DNA from: Phialophora verrucosa
Lineage: Eukaryota; Ascomycota; Eurotiomycetes; Chaetothyriales; Herpotrichiellaceae
DNA length: 64,000 bases
Assembly (NCBI GenBank): GCA_002099365.1
Contig: MSED01000007.1
Coordinates: 1,488,001-1,552,000 of the forward strand
Direction of reading: 5' to 3'
Positions 55,619 to 64,000 of the stretch are shown here, one piece after another. Each line of letters opens with the position of its first letter. Positions within the stretch are counted from its first letter, which is position 1. The position numbers and the translations under genes were made by a program. The notes beneath the pieces were generated by a model. It was not told where the DNA came from. It did no database searches and saw nothing but the letters and a program-made list of their open reading frames with translations.

Positions 55619-57400
55619 CGTTGGATCTCCTCGCCGCCATCATCGTACGCAAATCATTCAATCCGATAGGTGTCGTGTTTGAGTAAGTCGGCCACGTCGT
55701 GTTACTCGCCCGGACCCGGCCGGACAATGACACTGTTCAGGTTCTGCTCCATACACGCGGTACTGGGGTGGCTGAACATGGTCCTTGCAAATTCACCGTC
55801 TTTTTCGGTAATAAAGGACGGGAGGATCCGATTATCGTAGATGTGGTAGTAACTGTCATCTTCGTCGTCAGAGATCCAGATACGTGCAAGCCAGTTGACA
55901 CAGCGACCACCGACAAAGCCCGGAATGATGAGCCGCACCGGATAGCCATGATCGGGCGGGACAGGATTATTGTTCATTTCGTAAGCCAGCATCACGTCGT
56001 TGCAACGGTCGAGACAATAGTCAAGAGGGACAGATGTGGCATATTTGCCCTGCGACGGCTCGTCGGCGCCTTCGAAGTTGACGTATCTCAGTTCCCCCTT
56101 CGCGGAATGCTTGATGTTGGCAGCTGATAAGACATCTGCTAGCAAGGCCCCTCGCCAGTAAGCACACCCAACCGCGCCAGGACCCCAGTTGAATCCTTTG
56201 CTCTTTTTGATCATGTTGAGCTCACCGCGGCGGTTTCCATCGCAGGCCAAAGTCACAAAGATATTCACGGCTTCAAAGTCGTGCCTGAGGTCGTCCATGG
56301 ACAATTTGAGAGCGCCATTACAAACATCGAGCACGTGAGTATCCCAGTAGAGCCGTGGTACGCTGGCTTGGCTTCGGACGTAGTGAATATCGTTTGGTGT
56401 GATTAGACCGGCCGAGAGAAGTGCCTCCGGACGAGTCTCCGCGTTCAAGGGATGCTGGCCGGTGTTGCGAACCAAATCCTCACTGCGAGGGGTCCAATTG
56501 TCTGGCGTCATGGCGTCCATAGCGTCAATCTCAATGGTGCTGTTTCGTGATTCTCTCTTGACTGGTGAGGTGCGCTGACCATCATCCTGCTGCAAGGCTT
56601 TCCTCTGATCTCTTTCATGCTGGAGATGCCGTAGGAGAGTGATCTCTTCAGGGCTATAGATGTCGCGAAGCTTCTGATATTCGGTTCTCCGGTCATCCTC
56701 CTGCCCCGCGCCGTTCTGCTCAGGTGTTTTGGTCTCGGAAGGTTTTGCATAAGCGTCATGGTGTTTTACGGACTGCTTGTTGTTCTGCCTTCTCCAATCA
56801 TGCTCCTCGTTGTCGTCGTCGGCGTCACTGTCTTGGTGATCCTTCGTCTCTTGCGATTTCTTCTCTGCCTGTTGCAGTTGCTTCTCTCGTTGTATGAGGT
56901 TGGCTGCTCGATGTTAGTCGACATGCTTTTCGGCTATCAGACGTTGAGATATTACCTGGCCAGTCTTGCTCTTTCTTGACCCAATCTTCGCGCGCTTCGA
57001 CAATGGTTCGCTAACCTCGGGGATACACATTGGGTCTTCTGTCTCGAAAATTCTGTCCGCAAGGTGAGGATTGTTGCCCGAAGACTCTCAACAGATGGAT
57101 ACTAACCGTTTGGACCTTGGCAATTTGCTGGAAATTGAGTAACTCTCCCTGACGCACTTTTTCCTTGGCTGCTTGTTGTTTGCGCAAGGCCTCTTCAACA
57201 TATTCGTGGACTTGGTTGCTTTCAACCAGATGATGGGAATGATCACCGGGGTGAGTGATGCCTGCATATCGACCGTCTCGGTTTCGATACCCTATCCTAT
57301 GCCCATGTCCCGCACCCCAGTCAGGTTCCTCAGCTATTTCCTGCTCTGAAGAACCCGGAGGGTGGTGAACAGAAGGACGACGAGGTACTCTAGCAGGCAT
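55619..57400 (-). pseudogene. niaD: Nitrate reductase, N-terminal molybdenum-domain fragment
   Basis: Starts MPARVPRRPSVHH, with a His/charged leader, KVRQGELLNFQQIAKV, introns, REDWVKKEQDWP, then WTPRSEDLVRNTGQHPLNAETRPEALLSAGLITPNDIHYVRSQASVP. The molybdopterin domain follows with the Mo-ligand Cys in TLACDGNRR, then GFNWGPGAVGCAYWRG, PPDHGYPVRLIIPGFVGGR and NLNSVIVRP. In-frame TAA and TGA codons then interrupt a frame that still reads HDVADLLKHDTYRIE and FAYDDGGEEIQ up to the solo LTR, where it ends. The dimerisation end and cytochrome b5 domain are missing. Its FAD/NAD end is probably the fragment at 37.3-38.0 kb on the same strand. Sulfite oxidase was considered, but the leader and motifs are of nitrate reductase. 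Confidence 0.85.
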
Positions 57401-57875
57401 CGTGGGATAGACTATAGAAAACAGAAGTGGATTGACATTCACGATAAAGTAGCATACCGGAGAACAGCCAGGTACCACAGCGTCCTTGGTTAGAACGCCA
57501 TCTCCCACATATGATGTCTCAACCGGTTCGGAGATTACGAATGCTCATTTGCACAAATCGCGGACGAGATTAATTACCTTCATGGCCACGTAGAGTGGTC
57601 TGATGGTTGCGGCTCATGAGAAGTGACATTGCCATGACGATACTTTGGTCCAGCTTTCTCCGCGGTTCGAGGCAATTGTCCTCCGTGCCGACGCACGTAC
57701 TTGGAGAGGTTTCATAACATTAGTCACAATATGTACAGACACTTCCACTACTTCAAAGCATACGTGGCTCGCTGTTGCGCGATCATACCATGTGGGAATC
57801 AACCTTGCCAAATGTCAGCTCTGAAGCCGAACCTCAAAACCTGGTTCAGCGCATACGACTGGAGAGAGGTCTGTC
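57401..57875. other. Intergenic, 5' of nitrate reductase
   Basis: No gene recognised; former nitrate reductase promoter region. Confidence 0.35.
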
Positions 57876-58489
57876 CCCCCATCGCCAACATCTTGCCAGG
57901 ACACGTGCATTGATATTCCTGTGCAGCGCATCCTAACCGCCGACCCGTCATGGTTTACGGTGTGCATGGGAACAGGTAAGCCTATCGGCAGCAACCATGT
58001 TCGTTTTCTGAATATGATCGACCTCCGTTGACAATAAACATTCAAGGAGTCTGTGCGCAGCTCTTAAGTCAGTTTCCATACCCAGCAGAATGGCTGAAAA
58101 CCGTAGCTCACATTTTTTGGGTACATGCTCCAATACCAAGCACATATACTCGGCTGACGGGTGCACAGATTGCCGACGTGTGCCTCTTCGCCTTTTTCAC
58201 GACGTTGGGCATCCTCCGTGTCATGATTTATCCGCAAGTCGCCAAAACCGCAATCAAGGTTTTTTTGCAAACGAGCTATCTCGGCGCCGTGGTAGTCGCT
58301 TTTAAGACCATCATCTTGGGAATAGTCAGCTTCTACTCCCGGGACCAAGCAGCAATGCACGTTGCAGAAGTCATGTACTGGATCGCGACGGCGGTGAGCA
58401 TATTTGTCGCGTGCGGCGGCATCTTCATGTATGATCGCCAGCATCAGAGAAATCGACAAGCAGGTCGACAACGAGCAAACGCCCGGTGA
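57876..58489 (+). CDS. Hypothetical small membrane protein
   Basis: The exon from 58047 to 58489 gives about 147 residues with three hydrophobic segments (ADVCLFAFFTTLGILRVMIY, LGAVVVAFKTIILGIVSF, VMYWIATAVSIFVACGGIFMY) and a basic Gln/Arg-rich tail. It has no ATG start of its own; an upstream exon ending at 57975 (frame ...ADPSWFTVCMGTG) joins in phase across GTAAGC..TCAAG. The 5' end is unresolved. No family recognised. Confidence 0.4.
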
Positions 58490-59082
58490 AGATGATCATG
58501 CTTCTGGAATGTCGACAGGAAGAGACGAAAAGAATATCACGGCTCGAGATCCTCGTCCAGACGGCAGCTATCAAGTCAGTGGTACCCGAGGCCTTGAGAA
58601 TGTAGAAGGCTGTTATCATCTATTCATCTTCAAGTGGGTTATATCGACCGCCTTGGAAAATCCCCACGTCAACAGAAGCTCAGCGTCCTCGATTGAACCG
58701 CATTATTGGTGATCGGGAATAAATCTCGCCAGCACTGGAAAGTAACCTCTAGTTAACTGAAGATAATCAGATATAGAACATGGATGCAAGCAAGAGAAAA
58801 CATTCTTTTAGGGGAACACCAATGGACGCCATGCCATGAGAACCAGCATCCACGATGAGAGATGTGCAGTCGGAATGGAGCTTAATATTGAGGTGTTCAA
58901 GACATTGCCGAGCATGTGCTACTTGAGTGTTCGTCTGATGCAGATATTTGGTTTCCGCTCCCGTCTCCGGTATCATTGTCCTCCCTACAATTAATTGATG
59001 CAGAATCCAGCAACCCAGGTTTAGGGGTTTTAAAACTGGCCCTAGTTGACTCTAGCTCAGTACCCTAACTTCGAGCCTCAAT
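58490..59082. other. Intergenic
   Basis: No gene recognised; it contains the original 3' flank of the MFS gene, split off by the solo LTR. Confidence 0.4.
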
Positions 59083-59392
59083 GTTAAATCAAGGGGCTGT
59101 TTGCGTTCATATATATATGCCCTTAGGGTGGTGTCTCTCTACTTATTTACAGAGGCCTTCGGGCCCTCTTTATACATATCCTAGAGGTGCCTGTTTAATA
59201 ATGCTCAAGATAAGTACCGCGGAGAGGTCTCCGGCAACTGTAAGACCCCCGGGTTAATGCCTTTATTACTAGGGGCGATTATTTACCGCAAGGCCTTCAC
59301 ACCAAGGCCCTCTTTGCCACCGCGAGGCTGTGCGAGGCTGACTTTTGGGTATAGTCGCTGCGGGTGTGCCTCATTTGGTGCCTGGTTCAACA
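59083..59392. mobile_element. Solo LTR, copy 2 (310 bp), with CTCAA target duplication
   Basis: It begins TGTTAA and ends TTCAACA, in the same orientation as copy 1. The five bases on each side are CTCAA, a perfect target-site duplication, proving transposition. It sits inside the last codons of the MFS transporter gene on the minus strand and supplies the present stop codon. Confidence 0.9.
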
Positions 59393-61202
59393 CTCAACCT
59401 ATGGCCGTAAAGATGAACGATGACCAGAAAGATCAGGCCAAAGGCCACGGTGGCGGCCTGCGTCCCGAAACTGTTGTTGTAACCCACGGCGGCGCCCCAC
59501 GGTTGCTGGAAGTATCCGACACTGAACCCACCAACCACGCGCAACAAACTGACCCATCCTGCTGTCTCTGCGGGCACGCTCGGGTAGGCATCAACCACAT
59601 ACGCGAAAGTTGTGACTGAAAGGATCATGATCCCGACGACATGCATTCCCCAACCGACAATGACAGCAGCGACTTGGAGGTGAAGGTGAAGAGCCTGACC
59701 GACCAAGACGAGACCAGCAATCATCAAGACTGCTGCCAGCTCCCCATTGATCAGACGTACTTCAGGCTCGAACACACCTTTGTGGCGTCGAATATATCGC
59801 CGAGCCAGCCAGTCGTTGGCGAAGTGACCAAAGAGCTCACCGAGGAAGACGCCGACGACGGGAGTGAAGTAGAGAAATCCTAATTGCTTGTAGTTGTAGC
59901 CATAGCCACCGAACTCGATCGGTGTTGCAAAAAGGATTGCAGTCGACACGTTGATTCCTATGGCCCAGGCAAAGCAAATGAGGCTGTCACGACGGTTAGC
60001 GCTGGGCCCCTTTCATGCCATGCTGTGGACTTCGTCCTCTACATGCGAGGAAGGGAGCGGGAACGGGGCGTGGGTGGAGGGTCATACTAGTTGAAAAACA
60101 ACAACAGCAGAACAGGCTTCAGCAGAGCCTTGACAAATCTGAGCACGGAATGTCGAAGGGTGAGGAAATAGTTCCGATGGTAACTCAGCTGCCAGACGCC
60201 AGTAACACGCGACATCCTTGACATGAACGTGGTTGGCCGGGGAGGCTGATCTCCGCGATGCACATGTCGATTGTACCATGTTTCGTCGAGGAAGAAGAAG
60301 AGCGTGACGAAGTAAAGAGCGTGACAAGCGAAGCCCAGCCATAGAGACGCCTTCCAGCTGTGGGTGCCGGCGAGGATGAAATTGGCGAATAGCGGACCGC
60401 AGTACGGTGAGACGATGAAAAGTGCCGTCCACAGCCCGATCTTCCTGGCCCGCTCATGGAAGAAGAAAATGTCGTGGAGAAAGGCGATCGCAATCGTTGG
60501 TGGCGCGTTGGAGATCAGTCCTGACAGCACTCGAGTGGCATAATATGAGTTGAAATCTGACGACAGGGCCACTCCGAGATTCAGGAAGAGCGCGACGAAG
60601 GCGGTCCAGAAGATGACGGGAGCACGACCCCACCAGGTCGACATGGGCACCCAGAACAAGGCCCCGATTCCCCTTTATCCGTCTCATGTCAGCGCGGGTT
60701 TCGACGGTCTCCCTTGTCAGATGGACTGGAAGCGGTGCAGCCACTTACAGCATCAAGATATTCAGCGTGTTGGCGTGGTTCACCGTGTTCGGATTCATGT
60801 GCCATTCTACGCCTTGTTCGATGATCAAGGGTGGACACATGCCTGAGATGAAGTCGCTCACAAAGGCACCGTACGCCAGAGTATACAGCAGAGCGTGCTT
60901 CTTCCAGCTGGACCATCGCAACGGATCGCCGGTATCTTCTGATGGTTGGGGCAGAAGGACGGTCTACAGCCATTGAATGTCAGCATGTGGTTCCCTCCGG
61001 CAGCCAGAGGCTGATACCGGCTCTGTTGACTTACATGTCCGTCTTTGGCCAGCTTGAGATGGTGAGGATTCTCCCCGACGATGTCTACCAAGAGGCCACC
61101 TTGGGTTCTGACAAAGTCCGGAACAGCCTCTGTCTCCGGAAGGCTTTCGACCTCCAAGGTACTCTGTTCCGTCTTGGTAGGGGCCACCATTCCATCCGCC
61201 AT
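59371..61202 (-). CDS. MFS transporter (DHA1-like), C-terminus rewritten by a solo LTR
   Basis: Exons join in phase (GGACAT|GTAAGT..TGTAG|ACC; AACTA|GTATGA..GACAG|CC). The N-terminus is acidic and cytoplasmic; PLRWSSWKKHALLYTLAYGAFVSD opens TM1. About 12 TM helices follow, with WWGRAPV (A-motif region), ARKIGLWTALFIVSPYCGP (motif C region) and VVGGFSVGYFQQPWGAAVGY late. It resembles fungal polyamine/drug proton antiporters. The last native codons are displaced: the chain now ends HRL-SVEPGTK* inside the LTR, whereas the pre-insertion frame would end HRL-RLEVRVLS*. The core is intact, so function may persist. A P450 lies directly upstream. Confidence 0.87.
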
Positions 61203-61794
61203 TTCGCCGATGCGAGACGAGAAAGGTATTGAGTATCGACAGGGCTCTACCGCTGGGACTGGAGATGGATAAGGGCCTCAGCCTCGGCCAGGCAGCATGA
61301 CCAGGCTTATATAACCTGACATTGACCTCGCAATGTTTACGGCTCTACAGAGGTAGAGTCCGGGGTTTGATGGGGTCCCCGCATGGTAGAGGCGAGCCCC
61401 TACAGTAGCATGAGCCAGATCCACATTCTAGCGTGTCATCTCGCAAAATCCGGGGTTGGGAAGCTAGCCCAGTGCCCGATCTACAGCTTGGACTCGGACT
61501 TGATCCTGGAAGGGCTGAATAGTAGCAAAGACAACGGCTATGGGTCATTATTGTAATATCCACCGCCTGATTCGTCGTCGAATACGTGGGACCTGGACTT
61601 ACAGAAAAGGTATAGCATGACTGTCTGTAATACTTGATGGAGTCCGGTGGGGGAAATGCCCGACAGGAGAGTCCGATGCATCGTCGGACGGTCGGTGGGG
61701 GCGGAGTCCTATTGCTCTTGCGACCCACCCAAAGAGCCACGAGTATCGAAGTATCCCCAAGCTCCAAGCTAGACCCTGCCCGTCAGACCCATGG
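61203..61794. other. Intergenic
   Basis: Upstream region of the MFS gene and 3' flank of the P450; nothing else recognised. Confidence 0.4.
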
Positions 61795-63558
61795 TCACGG
61801 AGCAGAGCGTTGGGAGGGGACCCTTGTTGTGAAGCGCACATCGAAAGCGCTTTGTTTGACAAACCATATGTTCTCCGTCTGCCATTGCTGGTCAGGGTAG
61901 GCGAGCTCGACCTGAGATGACATTAGCTTGGCTGCTTCCGGAGTCAAGGGCAGAATTATTAAGCCGCGCTGCAAGGGTGTGGCGAACTCACCTCAAACGT
62001 GCGTAGAAGTGCAGGTACCAGTTTATACATCTCCAGATAGCTGATGTTCTTTCCCACGCATGTCCTGGCCCCAGCACCGAACGTAAATAGAAAGGAGTTC
62101 ATATCTGACTTGGCCTTTTCGGATCCCTCGAGCCATCGCTCAGGGCGGAAGATATCACAGTCAGGGCCAAAGACTTCTTGATTCCGGTGGATCGGCCACG
62201 CGCTGCAGCCAACGATCGTGCCGGCGGGGATGAAGCGACCACAGAGCTGGACGCCACCCGGCGGCACAATTCGCTCCAAGGGCAGTCCGGCAGCTGGGAA
62301 GATGCGAAGAGCTTCTTTAATCACGGCATTCAGATAAAGCAACTTCTGAGACTCTTCCCAACGGACAAGCCTGGCGTCGACAAAGAGTCCATCGGTCTCA
62401 GCCTCCTCGAGTTCTTCCCGTAATCGTTTCAGTTTTGCCGGGTTCTTAAGCAGGTGGTAGAAGATAGACCGCAGCGATATCGCTGTGGTGTCCGAGCCGG
62501 CAAACATATTAGCCACGGTCAAGGAGAGAACTCTCCGTGGATTCATGAATTCGGGATCTTTCTGGCCCGCCTCCATAAATCGGGACAGGAAGTCCCGTCG
62601 TGGGAGACTGTCTCCTGTATCCGGTTTATCGTGAGTCGAGCCGATTCGGCTCTTCATTCGCTGTTGGGCGAATGTCACCACGGGTGAAGTTGCGTTGAGT
62701 AGTCCAATGCGACTGAGCCATAGTCGGATGGGATTCTTGAGTAACAGTTTATCGAGAATTGGCATCTGTCCAGCCTTTGAAAGTGCCGTGTTAGCATCAC
62801 TGGAGGCTCCCATTGGCATTGCGGGCGCTGAACTCACAACGGCAAAATATTTCAGTGTTGTTTCAGCGTTTGCGATAATTTGATCCACGTCCTTCCCATT
62901 GTCGACAAAGCCCAAACGCATGGAGTAGGTAAGTTCGCCGATAACATCAAATGCGTAATACTGAAGCCAGGTAGCAAAGTCGCAAATGCCTTCCGGGCCG
63001 GGCTTGTCGGCGTACCGGTTCGAGATCTGTTTGATGAACTCCCTCGAGGTTGAATCGACGAATGGCTCAAATTGAACTAGGGTGCTCATGGCGTAAGCGT
63101 TGGAAACGGCTCGTCGAAGTTTGGCGTGATATTTCTCATCGACAGTATTGAACATGCCCTGTAAGAAGTGGCCTTCTCTCGTGATGGTTTGTTGGACCGG
63201 GTAGAAGCCAGACTTTTGCTGGATTAGCGCTATGAAGCTGTAACCAAACCCACCCCAATCATACCTTTACGAAGCCCGAATTGAGAGCATATATCACTTT
63301 GATCGCCTCTGGATCTGAGATGGACACCATGTTTGGACCTAGCCGTACCGCCGGTCCATATTTCTCATGCAACTTGATATGAGCGAGATGAGGGTGGCCC
63401 TTCCATACCAGAATGGTACGCCAGAGGTCGGAGAATCCAGCCAGAAATGGGCCGGGAATTTGAGAGATACCATATCCATATCTGTTGTGCAAAAGGGATG
63501 CCAGGAAGATGACCCCGAGAAATGGAACGAAGAGAGTTGACAATGAGTCCACAAGCAT
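61795..63558 (-). CDS. Cytochrome P450 monooxygenase (pisatin demethylase-like)
   Basis: The start is taken at MLVDSLSTLFVPFLGVIFLASLL, a signal anchor; a Met at 63699 would add an unusual leader. Then SQIPGPFLAGFSDLW, KYGPAVRLGPNMVSI, and after an intron (GTAAAG|GTATGA..AAAAG|TCTGGC) FNTVDEKYHAKLRRAV. The I-helix is AGSDTTA, ExxR is KEALR, then PERW, and the haem loop FTFGAGARTCVGKN carries the Cys ligand. A last small exon after GTGAGT..TCAG encodes VELAYPDQQWQTENIWFVKQ and the stop at 61795, a usual ending for this group. About 510 residues, apparently intact. Co-oriented with the MFS gene; a small pair of oxidation plus export is plausible. Confidence 0.88.
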
Positions 63559-64000
63559 CGTGGCGGCTGTTGACGGTTGAGTAGAACAGACAACTTTGAT
63601 CTTCGTGGGCAGAAAGAGAGAATGAATATCAATTAATATCTTTCTTTTCCTGGACAACCAATAGACGGCCATATAGAGAGCGGACATCTCAACGGGCATC
63701 GCGGTGGAGGTTCATCGGATGAATCGTAAGCGTCTCCGGTCGGCCAGACCGGGCTGGGAGAGTCAGCCGTGCCACATGCCCCGTCACAAACAGTGCGACG
63801 CTTCGACGAGGAGTGAGAGACTAAGCCGCCTGGGTCCTTAAAACGTCTTCTACGCTTGACCGTGTCACCACCGGTTACTAACCTATCTGTGGACTTTGTT
63901 CCATTTCGATGGTCAAATTGAATAAAGCTCCATCGATATGGCTTTCCCTGGGAAACCCATTCTATGTGTCTCGCCGCTGTTAATTCCGCTGAGGCGGTGG
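63559..64000. other. Upstream region of the P450, to the window edge
   Basis: No gene recognised. Confidence 0.35.

Noticed and set aside
55702..56595. Sulfite oxidase
   Set aside because: The molybdopterin domain is shared, but the charged leader with EGEL/NFQQI-like and REDWVKKEQDWP motifs and the PPDHGYPVRLIIPGFVGGR context are those of fungal nitrate reductase.
1..64000. tRNA, rRNA or CRISPR features
   Set aside because: None was recognised on either strand; CRISPR arrays are not expected in a fungal genome.

Overview
The window comes from a filamentous ascomycete (Pezizomycotina). Most genes carry short GT..AG introns. Fungal families dominate: Zn2Cys6 regulators, CYP monooxygenases, SNG1/DUF3533, HEP/TIM15, cullin-3 and mitochondrial NirK. 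A block of about 8.7 kb shows very heavy repeat-induced point mutation (RIP). Housekeeping genes (CUL3, ZIM17, SNG1-like, GH13 alpha-glucosidase) sit in the middle left, with accessory and decaying DNA on both sides. I cannot assign a genus.

0-18.3 kb: a probable catabolic cluster. It holds a fungal_trans regulator (cut by the left edge), a 5'-truncated SDR and a 5'-truncated TRI12-type MFS pump lying head to head, an acyl-CoA dehydrogenase, an acyl-CoA ligase with an apparent frameshift, a Baeyer-Villiger-type flavin monooxygenase, an AtuA-like (DUF1446) protein and a P450. Four of the enzymes end in tripeptides resembling peroxisomal PTS1 signals (TKL, SML, PRL, SKI). This suggests oxidation, CoA activation and beta-oxidation of an isoprenoid-like or branched acid in peroxisomes. 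Several members are damaged, so the cluster looks to be decaying.

18.3-31.7 kb: SNG1-like membrane protein, GH13 alpha-glucosidase, ZIM17 and CUL3 (divergent pair), and a BTB protein. 31.7-38.1 kb: a chimeric relic of an FAD monooxygenase joined to a cytosine-deaminase fragment, then intact nirK and a mitochondrial flavohaemoglobin (convergent), then the 3' end of a nitrate reductase gene.

38.1-57.4 kb: the most interesting part. The nitrate reductase is broken. Its C-terminal FAD/NAD part is at 37.3-38.0 kb and its N-terminal molybdenum part at 55.6-57.4 kb, both on the minus strand and in the order expected for one gene. Between them lies, first, a relic of a DUF3435 (tyrosine-recombinase-like, C2H2-tailed) gene pointing inward from the left junction. 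It is split by a RIP-destroyed Ty3/Gypsy chromovirus-type retrotransposon with 185-bp LTRs and a GAACT target duplication, which itself contains two 528-bp inverted TIR elements. Next come an FAD amine/amino-acid oxidase, an Asp/Glu-racemase-family protein, a RidA imine deaminase and a Zn2Cys6 regulator, and finally a solo LTR. The layout (recombinase relic at one edge, accessory genes inside, a broken host gene on both sides) resembles a degraded Starship-type insertion, but this is inference.

57.4-64 kb: a small membrane protein, a second solo LTR of the same family with a perfect CTCAA duplication inside the last codons of an MFS transporter gene, that transporter, and a second P450.
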